37,619 nucleotides of DNA, taken from assembly GCA_007694025.1 (NCBI GenBank), contig RECL01000266.1, forward strand, positions 1 to 37,619. Direction: 5' to 3'. The position numbers and the translations under genes are program-made. Positions 17,072 to 25,060 of this stretch are shown one piece after another. This stretch comes from Spirochaetaceae bacterium. GTDB lineage: Bacteria > Spirochaetota > Spirochaetia > DSM-27196 > SLST01. The number at the start of each line of letters is the position of its first letter. Position 1 is the stretch's first letter. The notes under the pieces were generated by a model. The model was given only the letters and a program-made list of their open reading frames with translations, searched no databases and was not told the origin of the DNA.

Positions 17072-19073
17072 TCGCCGCCTGCACGCGCGCGCCCGGGTCG
17101 ACGCTGAGCGCGAACCGCGGCACGATGCATGTACTCTGATACTCGACTATCCGGCCCTCCGTTCCGTTTTCGCCGGTTCGTCGGACGGTACGGACCGGAA
17201 AGCACCACGGGTCGCACTCGGGGAACGTCACGGTGATCGCAGTGTGATTCGCCAGATCCTCGATGCGAATCTCCGACACGGTCTCGTGCCGGTTGTCATC
17301 GGGGGCAACCTCCTGGAGCCGCCGGCGTCCACCGCGGACGAAGATCCGCTGACTGTCCGGATCGGCCGACTCGAACGCGAGGTTGATCTCCGGAGCAAAC
17401 AGACCCTCGAGTCTCGAGTCCCCGGTGCATCTGATCGTGTACTCCAGGTCGATGATACCGCGCTTGAACTCGTACCGCTTATCGAGCTCGACCGGCAGTC
17501 GGGCCTTGCCGTTCGCCCGCACGGAACCGGCGGCGGACAGATCGAGTCGCTGGGTGTCGCGCTTGCCGACCGACCGCGCGTACAGCGCGTCGGTGAAGTT
17601 ACCGAGCTCGGATGCGGTCCCCGCGATGAACTGCTCTACGGTCGTGTCCGACGAAAGGAAGTGGTCGACAAAGCCCCTGCGAGGATACCGGTCGTAGCCG
17701 AGCGCCTGGTCGTCGGTCGAGTGATAGCTCTCGCGTTGCCGTGAAAAGGTGTCGAGGTAGTTCCAGCTCGTCGGGAGGTAGTCGAGTTCGAACAGCATAC
17801 CGCCGACCTGATGGACGTACGCGTTGAGATCGGTACCCTGATAGAGGTACTCGTCGAGCCCGTCCATATCGAAGTCGACGGCTACGATCGACGGGCTGAA
17901 TATGCCACGCTCGCGGGTCTTCTTCTCCGCCTCGATCAGCGCGCGGTAGACCTGTTTGCGCAGGTGCCCCTGGTAGATCCCGCCGTGCTGTCCGTGCCAG
18001 TACGCGTTGTGGCACTGCCCGCGCCATAGCTCCTCGCGGGCGGCCTGCTTTCGGTACTTGTCGCCGCGGATCTGATTCACGAGCACGTGCGTATACTGCA
18101 TCTTCGCGTACATCTGGTTGCTTTCGGCGTACCTCGTGAGAAACTGCCGGAAGTGGCCGCCGATCATGTATCCGTTGCGGCCGTTGGACGCGTTGTCGCG
18201 TACGCTCGAGTAGGAGTCCTGCTGGTCGGGCGTCATCGACCAGTAGAGCAACTCCTCAGACCCCGCGGAGTGGAAGTAGGCGCGCCGACGCGGCCGACTC
18301 TCCTTCACGTACTGCGATGGGAGCCCGACCTCGATCCATTCCCGGTTCTCCTTGAGCAGCTCGACGAACTGCTCGAGCCATGGACTCGGTGGCGAAGGTC
18401 GCTCAGGCAGTCGTCGGCCCCCGTCGTCGATCAGGACGTGCACGCGCGACCCGTCATCGTCGCTTTGATCGCGCAGGTAATCGACGATACGCTCGGGCGG
18501 TTCGGTTCGTGCGAGGAGTTTGAGGTCGTGACAGACCGGGAACACAACGATGGTCTTGCCCTGATCCTCGGTGAGGCACGGACGACACAGGTCTTCGTCG
18601 CGCATCCCGGCGGTCAGGAAGTGGTAATCGTCAAGGAAGACGTATTCCATCCCGCTTGAGCGCAGCGTGCTCGCAAGACTCGGCTCCCATACATGCTCGG
18701 TTATCCACGTGCCACGAGGCCTGCGTCCGAACCGCTTGCGGAGATAGGTCGTGAGGCTTTCGATCTGTCCAAGCCGGTCGAGCCGTGGTATCAGGCTCAG
18801 AACCGGGTCGTAGAAGCCGCCGCCGAGGATCTCGCACTGCTTGCGGGTGATCATCTCCGACAGGACGTCGGTGTACTCGGAGTGGTGCTTCTCGAGCCAC
18901 TGCAGCAGCTGTCCGGAATAGTGCAGCGTCACAGGAATCTGGGGTGCATGGTAGAGCACGCGCAGGTAGGGCTTGAGCGAGGTCTGGTATACGTGTTCTA
19001 TCTCGTCATCGCTGGCTCCGACGGGCAGACTGTTCGTCGAACCAAGGATGAGCCTGGCCTTCTTCATCGCCAT
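17046..19073 (-). CDS. GH57-family 4-alpha-glucanotransferase / alpha-amylase
   Basis: 675 residues, the usual length of GH57 glucanotransferases with their two C-terminal beta domains. GH57 enzymes transfer or hydrolyse alpha-1,4-glucan, here probably for storage or maltodextrin metabolism in the cytoplasm; no signal peptide is seen. GGGFYDPVLSLIP (84-96) and GTWITEHVWEP (121-131) are family motifs, with Glu126 the predicted nucleophile. The acid/base Asp lies in LIDDGG (214-219), where family members usually read DDGEK, so the following Glu is Gly here. The ATG at 19073 is chosen because family similarity begins at once (KKARLILGSTNSLP); ATG 19067 is an alternative. It has its own promoter. 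Confidence 0.9.
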   Translation of the reverse strand: MAMKKARLILGSTNSLPVGASDDEIEHVYQTSLKPYLRVLYHAPQIPVTLHYSGQLLQWLEKHHSEYTDVLSEMITRKQCEILGGGFYDPVLSLIPRLDRLGQIESLTTYLRKRFGRRPRGTWITEHVWEPSLASTLRSSGMEYVFLDDYHFLTAGMRDEDLCRPCLTEDQGKTIVVFPVCHDLKLLARTEPPERIVDYLRDQSDDDGSRVHVLIDDGGRRLPERPSPPSPWLEQFVELLKENREWIEVGLPSQYVKESRPRRRAYFHSAGSEELLYWSMTPDQQDSYSSVRDNASNGRNGYMIGGHFRQFLTRYAESNQMYAKMQYTHVLVNQIRGDKYRKQAAREELWRGQCHNAYWHGQHGGIYQGHLRKQVYRALIEAEKKTRERGIFSPSIVAVDFDMDGLDEYLYQGTDLNAYVHQVGGMLFELDYLPTSWNYLDTFSRQRESYHSTDDQALGYDRYPRRGFVDHFLSSDTTVEQFIAGTASELGNFTDALYARSVGKRDTQRLDLSAAGSVRANGKARLPVELDKRYEFKRGIIDLEYTIRCTGDSRLEGLFAPEINLAFESADPDSQRIFVRGGRRRLQEVAPDDNRHETVSEIRIEDLANHTAITVTFPECDPWCFPVRTVRRTGENGTEGRIVEYQSTCIVPRFALSVDPGARVQAAIRIRFEKL

Positions 19074-19134
19074 CCCACTGGTATCGCGCGGCTTGGCCGG
19101 TGGCACGGAGAGCCGTTGACCCGCCAGTGTAGCG

Positions 19135-19163
19135 ATTCTACCGCCCCGCCGACCGCTTGTAAA
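19135..19163 (-). promoter_or_regulatory. Candidate promoter for the GH57 gene
   Basis: The minus strand reads TTTACA (19163-19158), 17 bases, then TAGAAT (19140-19135). It lies in the 101-base gap after rnfA, so the GH57 gene need not depend on the rnf operon. RNA would begin about 55 bases before the ATG. Confidence 0.5.
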
Positions 19164-19174
19164 TGGGCCAAGGA

Positions 19175-19765
19175 CTACTGGAGCAGGTTCGACAGGAATC
19201 CCTGGTCGAACGCCGCGAACGCGAGCGCGACGAGCCCGAGCGTGACGAACGTGATCGGCTTTCCGCGCAGACGAGCGGGCACCCACTCGGACTCGATCTG
19301 CGCGACGATCGACGCGACGATCGTCGCGACGAGCACGAAACCCACCCCGGCCGCGACCGCGGCAGCGATGCTGTGGGCGAACCCGAGTCCGACCTCGGCG
19401 ACGATCAGAGAGACCCCGAGCACCGCGCTGTTCACTGCCACAACCATCAGGTCATCCGATACAACCGCGTATACCGACGGCAGCGCTACACGCAACCCGT
19501 GATCGATTGCCGAGACGAGTCCATAGACCGTGAAGACGTAGACGAGAGTCCGGAGAAACCAGAGGCCGAGCGGACCGAGGATCAGGCTGCCCACCAGCCA
19601 CGTCGCGGCGGTCGTCACCGGCATCAGCACCGTCATGATCGCACCGACCCGCACTATGCGCCCCAGCGAGGCCTCGCCGTCGACGATCAGGCAGAAGCCC
19701 AGGAACCGGTCGAGCACGATGTTCGACGCCAGAACGAAGGTCAATACGACAGCGATCGTGCTCAC
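19175..19765 (-). CDS. rnfA: Rnf complex subunit RnfA-like
   Basis: 196 residues, the normal RnfA length, with about six TM helices and no soluble domain. RnfA and RnfE form an inverted pair that holds a [2Fe-2S] cluster inside the membrane. The first ligand is present: NIVLDRFLGFC gives Cys25. The second ligand motif, normally NCAVLG, reads NSAVLG, so the Cys is Ser113. Otherwise the match is clear. It is the last gene of the coupled operon and overlaps rnfE by ATGA. No rnfB, which commonly follows rnfA in rnfCDGEAB operons, is found: 101 non-coding bases and then the GH57 gene come next. Confidence 0.87.
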   Translation of the reverse strand: MSTIAVVLTFVLASNIVLDRFLGFCLIVDGEASLGRIVRVGAIMTVLMPVTTAATWLVGSLILGPLGLWFLRTLVYVFTVYGLVSAIDHGLRVALPSVYAVVSDDLMVVAVNSAVLGVSLIVAEVGLGFAHSIAAAVAAGVGFVLVATIVASIVAQIESEWVPARLRGKPITFVTLGLVALAFAAFDQGFLSNLLQ

Positions 19766-20466
19766 ATGCGCTCCAGGGACTCAGAGTCGAGCTGGGGGTC
19801 GGGACCAGGCTGGGGGTCGGGATCGGGCGCGTCGGCCGGGCGGGTCGCGCGAAGCACCCTTCGCGCATCGATCCACGCGTGAAGCGCCATGATGTATCCG
19901 ACCACAAGAAAAGCGCCGGCCGGAAGCGCGAACGCGGCGACACCGGATGGTTCGGCCGCGAATCGTATCACGCCGTCGAACGATCCGATCGCAAAGAGCG
20001 TCAGCGTGGCGCTTCCGATGATCTCGCGAACGGTGCCGATGAGGGTCAGGCCGAGCAGGAACCCTATGCCCGTCCCGACCGCATCGCGGACGATGTCACC
20101 GGCAGGCTCCCCGTCGGACCGGACGGCCGAGAACCCGCCGGTGAGGATGAGCGAGTTGATCGCAAGAAGCGGTACGTAGATGCCAAGCGCCGCGGAAAGG
20201 TCAGGAGCGTACGCCCGGACGATGAGATCGGCGATCGACACGAAACCGGCGACAACGGCAAGGACCACCGGAAAGCGGATACGCCGGTCGATCAACTCGC
20301 GCAGCAAAACAAGCGTGCCAGCGCTCAGGACCAGTACCAGCGTGAGCACGACGCCCAGGACCAGCGGGTAGATCGCGTGCGTCGCAACCGCGAGCGACGG
20401 ACACAGCCCCACCGTGAGTACGATAACGGGGTTCTCGCGGAAGACGCCGCGCGGCATGCCGGTCAA
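19762..20466 (-). CDS. rnfE: Rnf complex subunit RnfE-like
   Basis: 234 residues from a TTG start that overlaps the stop of the 50-aa gene (TTGA) and has GGAGG 5 bases upstream; an ATG three codons later is the alternative. It has about six TM helices. ENPVIVLTVGLCP carries Cys22, the first cluster ligand. The second motif, usually NC followed by LVLG, is NSLILTGG, so the Cys is Ser105. The C-terminus ends in an acidic/Pro-rich tail (ADAPDPDPQPGPDPQ) made by a short DNA duplication near 19792-19825. RnfE pairs with RnfA in the ion-pumping membrane core. Confidence 0.87.
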   Translation of the reverse strand: MTGMPRGVFRENPVIVLTVGLCPSLAVATHAIYPLVLGVVLTLVLVLSAGTLVLLRELIDRRIRFPVVLAVVAGFVSIADLIVRAYAPDLSAALGIYVPLLAINSLILTGGFSAVRSDGEPAGDIVRDAVGTGIGFLLGLTLIGTVREIIGSATLTLFAIGSFDGVIRFAAEPSGVAAFALPAGAFLVVGYIMALHAWIDARRVLRATRPADAPDPDPQPGPDPQLDSESLERM

Positions 20467-20615
20467 CGGGCCCTCCACGCGACACGCGCAGCAGCTTCCA
20501 GTTCGGCCGTCGACTCCAGGCGCCCCGACAGCAGAAGCGCGACCAGCGAGATGATCAGCGCTACAATCACGACCACAAGGGTTACGGTACCGACCCTTTG
20601 AACGCTTTCGTTCAC
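20463..20615 (-). CDS. 50-aa single-helix membrane protein in the rnfG position
   Basis: A GTG start with an excellent Shine-Dalgarno (GGGAGGAAACC just upstream) opens a 50-residue frame. There is a short polar N-terminus (VNESVQRVG), one TM helix (about 10-30, TLVVVIVALIISLVALLL) and an 18-residue Glu/Ala/Arg tail. It overlaps the rnfD stop by GTGA and the rnfE start by TTGA. Both flanking genes are intact and it sits exactly where rnfG stands in rnfCDGE operons. RnfG also begins with one TM helix but continues into a periplasmic FMN domain with a covalent-flavin Thr; here the frame stops and rnfE begins, so no FMN domain can be encoded. It could be a minimal RnfG remnant kept as a structural anchor, or an unrelated small subunit. 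Existence is well supported; identity is inference. Confidence 0.75.
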   Translation of the reverse strand: MNESVQRVGTVTLVVVIVALIISLVALLLSGRLESTAELEAAARVAWRAR

Positions 20616-21730
20616 GGTTTCCTCCCGGCGCCGGCAATCGCACGCACACGGCCTCCGGGGTCGCGGCGACGGCGAGTCCCGAATCGGCGCGGCCGCAACC
20701 CGCGGTTCAGAAGCGGCACAACGGTGTTCATGACCAGCACCGCAAACGCTCCGCTACCGGGGTACGCACCGTAGAAGCGGAACAGAAACGTGAGCGCGCC
20801 GGCTCCCGCTCCGTAGACTAGCATCCCCGTCCGGTTGGTCGGAGCGCTGCTCAGGTCGGGGGCCAGGTAGAACATCGCGAACACCACGCCGCCGGAAAGC
20901 GTATGGAACAGCACATCGCCGGCCATGTACCCGTCGCCGAACACCAACCCGCCGAAGACGCGTGTCACGATCGCGTACGACGCGAAGTAGGCGGCGGGGA
21001 TCTCCCAACGAATAACCCGCGTCGCGACCAGCGCGATAGTGCCGATCAGAAGCAGCGCGACCGCCCCCTCACCGATCGCGCCATCGACGTACCCCAGGAA
21101 GAGGTCGACATAGCCGCCCGGCAGGTTCGCGCCCACAACGGTCAGAACGCGTGCGTTCAACCAATCGGTCACCGACGCATCGACGCTCGAAACGGGGTAA
21201 CCGACCGCGCGCAACAGACCGACGGGTCCACCGACGGGGCCGGATGCGGTCTCGAGCGCGCCGCGCACGGTGGCAAGAACGGTGGCCGACGACTCCCCAT
21301 CGACTCCGGGTCCGATCATCTGACGATTCCAGGAGTAGAACGCAAAGACAAGCCCGCCGGCGGCGGCATTCATCCAGTTTCCGCCAAGGCCACCGAAGCT
21401 CCACTTGACGACGAGCATCGCGAAAATCGCGGCGGTCGCCGGCACGTGCAGACCGACCCAGGGCGGCATCGCCATCCCGATCAGCAACCCGACAAGCACG
21501 GCGCTACCGTCGCGTAGCGTCGGTCGACGCCGGATCAGGCCGATCACGCCTTCGCTGATGACAGCGGCACCGACCGCAACCATGATGATAAACAGCGCGG
21601 GTGTCCCGTACCGGTAGACTCCCCAGCCGGCTGCCGGCAGGAGCGACAGCGCGATTGCCCACATCATGCGGCCGGTCGTTGCCCGATCGTGAAACTGCGG
21701 CGGATTCGCCGACATGACCGTACCTCTCAT
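20612..21730 (-). CDS. rnfD: Rnf complex subunit RnfD-like, flavinylation motif retained
   Basis: 372 residues, multi-TM, the expected RnfD/NqrB length. RnfD carries an FMN bound to a Thr by ApbE. The segment DGESSATVLATV (from 144) fits the D-x-x-S-(G/S)-A-T signature, with Thr150 the predicted attachment site. FGGLGGNWMNAAAGGLVF and the C-terminal PGSGAFAVLVMNTVVPLLN are typical of the family. The start ATG overlaps the rnfC stop (ATGA). The extreme C-terminus is Arg/Gly-rich. No apbE gene lies in the window. Confidence 0.9.
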   Translation of the reverse strand: MRGTVMSANPPQFHDRATTGRMMWAIALSLLPAAGWGVYRYGTPALFIIMVAVGAAVISEGVIGLIRRRPTLRDGSAVLVGLLIGMAMPPWVGLHVPATAAIFAMLVVKWSFGGLGGNWMNAAAGGLVFAFYSWNRQMIGPGVDGESSATVLATVRGALETASGPVGGPVGLLRAVGYPVSSVDASVTDWLNARVLTVVGANLPGGYVDLFLGYVDGAIGEGAVALLLIGTIALVATRVIRWEIPAAYFASYAIVTRVFGGLVFGDGYMAGDVLFHTLSGGVVFAMFYLAPDLSSAPTNRTGMLVYGAGAGALTFLFRFYGAYPGSGAFAVLVMNTVVPLLNRGLRPRRFGTRRRRDPGGRVRAIAGAGRKP

Positions 21731-23034
21731 CGGTTCGCCTTACCGTTGCGTAACCCGTCGACGAGCGGGATCCGCGACGGGCAGACGTACCCGCACCCGC
21801 CGCACTCGGTACAATCGAAGAGCCCGTAGTCGACCGCATCGCCCGAGCGACCGTGAGCCACCAGCTTGTAGAGCTGCGCGGGATCGAGCCCCATCGGGCA
21901 CGCCTCGGCGCACCGACCGCACCGGATGCATCCAACGATCGGCGCCGCGTTCACTTCGGCCGCGGTCAGCACAAGGACGGCCGTCGTGTACTTGAGTACG
22001 GGAGTCGTCAGGTCCGTTGTGGCGTAGCCGCGTAACGGTCCACCGATGACGATCCGGGCGACCGGGTCGGTCACGCCGCCACATTCGGCAAGCAGGCCCC
22101 CGATCGGGGTCCCGATACGCACCTTGATGTTCCCCGGCCGGGCGACGCCTCTCCCGGCCACGGTGACGACCCGCTCGTAGAGCGGCTTGCGGGTGACGAC
22201 GGCCTCCCAGATCGCGTAGAGCGTCGCGGCCGAAATCGTTACGCAGCCGACATCAATCGCGTGCCCATCAGACGGCACTTCCAGACCCGTGACCGCGCGG
22301 ATGAGCTGCCGTTCGTCACCCTGCGGGTACTTGACCGACAGCCGCACGTAGTCGCGTCGGCGACCGTCGTTGTCGTGTGCCCGCATGCGTCGCATAGCAT
22401 CCCGCTTGTCCGCGCCGATTCCGACCGCGACGCGGTCGGGTGCGAGCAGTCGCTCGACGATCTGAAGCCCCTCGAAGATCTCGGCAGGGTGCTCGACCAT
22501 CAGCCGGTGATCGGCACAGACGTACGGCTCGCTCTCTGCACCGTTGACGATCAGCCACCGGCACGAAGCAGCCGCCGTGGCGTCGATCGCCGCGTGCGTC
22601 GGCTGTGATACGCCCGACATACCAACCACGCCTGCGTCCTCTATGAGCCGAAGGAGCGTACCCGGGCGTAACGTCTTCCATTCATGCCTCGCAAGGACCT
22701 TTCCCAGGCGGTCAAAGGAACCGGCAAGGTCGATGACTGCCGCCGTGGAGATGACGCCGTCGGGAAGCGTCACGGGGCGAATCTCACGGACCAGCCCGGG
22801 AATCGGGCTGTGCACGTGAGCGCAGAGGTCGCCGACCGCCCGACCGATTCGCGTGCCCTCGCCGACCCTGTCGCCGGGAGCCACGCACAGTTCGGCGTCG
22901 GGACCGTGCGACTGCCGTAGCGGGACGATCGAGACCGCCGGAAGGATCGCGTTCCTGATCGCGCGCCGGTGCGCCGCGTGCTTGTGGTGGACCGGATAGA
23001 GACCCCCGACCGGAAAGGTTGCCGTACGCATCAT
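21727..23034 (-). CDS. rnfC: Rnf complex subunit RnfC-like
   Basis: 435 residues, close to RnfC of anaerobes. RnfC is the peripheral subunit that takes electrons from or gives them to NAD(H). The N-terminal biotin-lipoyl-like domain begins FPVGGLYPVHH. Two [4Fe-4S] motifs lie near the C-terminus: CIRCGRCAEACP and CTECGGCGYVCP. NGAESEPYVCADHRLMVEH is the flavin/NADH-domain segment. The Gly-rich loop that normally reads GGAGFPT is SGVSQPT here, which may alter dinucleotide or FMN binding. It overlaps its upstream neighbour by ATGA. Confidence 0.9.
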   Translation of the reverse strand: MMRTATFPVGGLYPVHHKHAAHRRAIRNAILPAVSIVPLRQSHGPDAELCVAPGDRVGEGTRIGRAVGDLCAHVHSPIPGLVREIRPVTLPDGVISTAAVIDLAGSFDRLGKVLARHEWKTLRPGTLLRLIEDAGVVGMSGVSQPTHAAIDATAAASCRWLIVNGAESEPYVCADHRLMVEHPAEIFEGLQIVERLLAPDRVAVGIGADKRDAMRRMRAHDNDGRRRDYVRLSVKYPQGDERQLIRAVTGLEVPSDGHAIDVGCVTISAATLYAIWEAVVTRKPLYERVVTVAGRGVARPGNIKVRIGTPIGGLLAECGGVTDPVARIVIGGPLRGYATTDLTTPVLKYTTAVLVLTAAEVNAAPIVGCIRCGRCAEACPMGLDPAQLYKLVAHGRSGDAVDYGLFDCTECGGCGYVCPSRIPLVDGLRNGKANR

Positions 23035-24548
23035 GCCACGAGCCTTCGACGGCGCAGAGCATCAAGAAGGCTCGAATGGAACCTGTATCGCAACGGTCGG
23101 ATTGGTGCGAGTATCAGGAGTGGCAGCGACGTCAGGAGAATGTACATAGCGTGAAGCACGATGTGCGGGTACCGCGAGTATAGTGCGTCGGTCGGTGTCA
23201 GAACAACCCCCACGGGTCGCCCGAACGACGCGAGCATCGAAACGATCCCGCCAGGAGCCGAGCCGATCGCGTGATCGATCCAGCTCTGATCGAACGTCGC
23301 GACGGTCTCGCGAAAGCTCGAGTACGACCCGTCCGCCTCTTCGCGAAACCGGTTCAGCGTGACCACCGTCCCGGGCGCCGGGAAAGCATACGCGTAACCG
23401 TACGCGAGTGCCTCCTGGTACGCGCGGTGCGCGATGTAGTCGGCGATGCTCGGTAACTCGAAGCGGGCATCCGACCAGAGACGCAGCAGGTCCTCATGGT
23501 CGAATCCAGCCGCGCCAGCCGCCTCGACAACGGGTCGACGGACCGGGGCATCGGGCATGAGTCGATCGACGATCGGCGGCAGTACGAGCAACAGGGTCCA
23601 CAGCGCGGGCAACCAGCGCTCGAGGCCTCCGAGACCACGGTGTGAGCGCAGGATTGACACGGGCACGAACGGCCGATGCCCGTCGTCATGGCGCCGTGCC
23701 GCAGCGATCAAATGCGCCACAGAGCGGGCAAGAACGAGCACCGCGCCGGCTCCGCTCGTACCAATCAGGTACGCAACAAGCGCGCGCCCACCCGCCACGG
23801 CGACCACGTAGACGCCCGACAGGCCGACCACCGCGGCGACCATCGCGACCGCGCGCACCGACACGAGCGCGACCACGTCGGACCTTCGGGCGCGCTCGTC
23901 CCGATCGATTCTGTGCCCGACGGCCGTCGATGCAAACGTGACGGCCGCGGCAACCGCGGCGGCGAGCGACCCGGTAGCGATCACCGGTACGAGCGGAACG
24001 GCCAGCGCGAGAACCACCACTCGGCCGCGTCCGTAGAGCACGGCGGTGCCTCCGACGACGAGCGCGAACAGTGCGACCGACAACGCGTACGGAACAGCGT
24101 ACCATTCGGCGACCCGGCTTCCCGAACCAAGCACATCGCGCACAAACCGGTTCGCGTTCCACAAGGTTCCGGGAATCCGCGCGTAGAGCGCGTTCGCGCC
24201 ATCGATCACGAAGTACAGACCAAGGGCCGTGATGAACGGATCGCGACGCGGATCGAGCGGATCGAGCCGGGTCAGCGCCGCCGGAAGCGACACCGCGTCG
24301 ACCCCGTCGAACCTGCTCACAAGCACCTTCGTCGTGTGCGGTGCGACGATGTGGTCGACTCCGGCGGCGGCCAGGAGCGCAGCGGCTTCGTCGTGACTCA
24401 GCGGCGTCACCACCGTGAGGTACGGATCGAGCGGCTGCGAGCGCCGGTACAGCGATGGAACGATAGCGACCGCGGTCACCGCGAACAGCAGGACGACCGA
24501 AGAGAGGCACACGATGAGTGTCTGGAGCGCAGGGAACCGGTCGATCAC
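23031..24548 (-). CDS. Polytopic membrane protein of unknown function coupled to rnfC
   Basis: 505 residues, family not recognised. Hydropathy by eye: one TM at about 8-29, an extracytoplasmic stretch of about 120 residues, a cluster of about five TM helices (about 155-290), another at about 310-330, a second soluble region of about 130 residues (about 335-465) and a last TM (468-490). I see no cysteine, no FMN-attachment motif of the S-(G/S)-A-T type and no nucleotide-binding motif, so it is not a hidden RnfG or RnfB. It starts with GTG overlapping the DUF212 gene and ends overlapping rnfC. Strict coupling suggests a partner or assembly factor of the Rnf complex. Confidence 0.8.
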   Translation of the reverse strand: MIDRFPALQTLIVCLSSVVLLFAVTAVAIVPSLYRRSQPLDPYLTVVTPLSHDEAAALLAAAGVDHIVAPHTTKVLVSRFDGVDAVSLPAALTRLDPLDPRRDPFITALGLYFVIDGANALYARIPGTLWNANRFVRDVLGSGSRVAEWYAVPYALSVALFALVVGGTAVLYGRGRVVVLALAVPLVPVIATGSLAAAVAAAVTFASTAVGHRIDRDERARRSDVVALVSVRAVAMVAAVVGLSGVYVVAVAGGRALVAYLIGTSGAGAVLVLARSVAHLIAAARRHDDGHRPFVPVSILRSHRGLGGLERWLPALWTLLLVLPPIVDRLMPDAPVRRPVVEAAGAAGFDHEDLLRLWSDARFELPSIADYIAHRAYQEALAYGYAYAFPAPGTVVTLNRFREEADGSYSSFRETVATFDQSWIDHAIGSAPGGIVSMLASFGRPVGVVLTPTDALYSRYPHIVLHAMYILLTSLPLLILAPIRPLRYRFHSSLLDALRRRRLVA

Positions 24549-25024
24549 AACAGCGAGAACGCGAGCGCTATGAAGAAGCCCAGGATGACGCCAACTGTTA
24601 CCTCGGTGGGAGTATGGCCATTGACCTCCTTGACGGGTTCATACGCGTAGCCGGTGAGTTCGCGCATTCGTGCGCCAAGCTCATTGAGCGCGCGGGCCTG
24701 CATGCCGGCGCTCCTGCGGACACCGAGCGCATCACGGATAACGAGTACGCCATAGAAGACGCTGAGCGCGAAGATCGGCGAGTTGGTCCCGTTCGCGAAG
24801 CCGATCGACGTCGCAAGCGACGTCACCAGCGAGCTATGGCTGCTCGGCATGCCGCCGGTCTTCCAGAACATCGTCGACACGACCTCCCCGGATGTCCGTG
24901 AGCGCTGCCGCGTGATGTCGATAATCGTCTTCAGCAGCTGCGCGATGAACCAGGAGAAGAAAGCCGATAGGAACACCGGCCCCGACACCAGACCGTACAG
25001 GGCGGTGACGCGATGCGCGTCCAT
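24545..25024 (-). CDS. DUF212 (divergent PAP2-like) membrane protein
   Basis: 159 residues. The GGMPSSHSS motif (about 58-66) and the closing HTPTEVTVGVILGF are hallmarks of the DUF212 / divergent PAP2 family, small membrane proteins related to acid phosphatases whose substrate is not established. Three to four TM helices are visible. The ATG at 25024 lies 7 bases from the promoter's -10 box and has no Shine-Dalgarno. Another ATG at 25028 is in a different frame. It is the first gene of the Rnf operon and overlaps the next by GTGA. Confidence 0.88.
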   Translation of the reverse strand: MDAHRVTALYGLVSGPVFLSAFFSWFIAQLLKTIIDITRQRSRTSGEVVSTMFWKTGGMPSSHSSLVTSLATSIGFANGTNSPIFALSVFYGVLVIRDALGVRRSAGMQARALNELGARMRELTGYAYEPVKEVNGHTPTEVTVGVILGFFIALAFSLL

Positions 25025-25031
25025 GCATCGT

Positions 25032-25060
25032 AGAGTGTCGGCACGCAATGGCTTTGTCAA
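25032..25060 (-). promoter_or_regulatory. Promoter of the DUF212-rnf operon
   Basis: The minus strand reads a perfect -35 TTGACA (25060-25055), 17 bases, then CACTCT (25037-25032), a weak -10. Transcription should start at or beside the ATG at 25024. The -35 box lies inside an inverted repeat, suggesting a repressor or activator site. Confidence 0.55.

Noticed and set aside
20463-20615. rnfG as a frameshifted pseudogene
   Set aside because: rnfE begins exactly at the stop of the 50-aa frame and is intact, so there is no leftover sequence that could encode the missing FMN domain in another frame.
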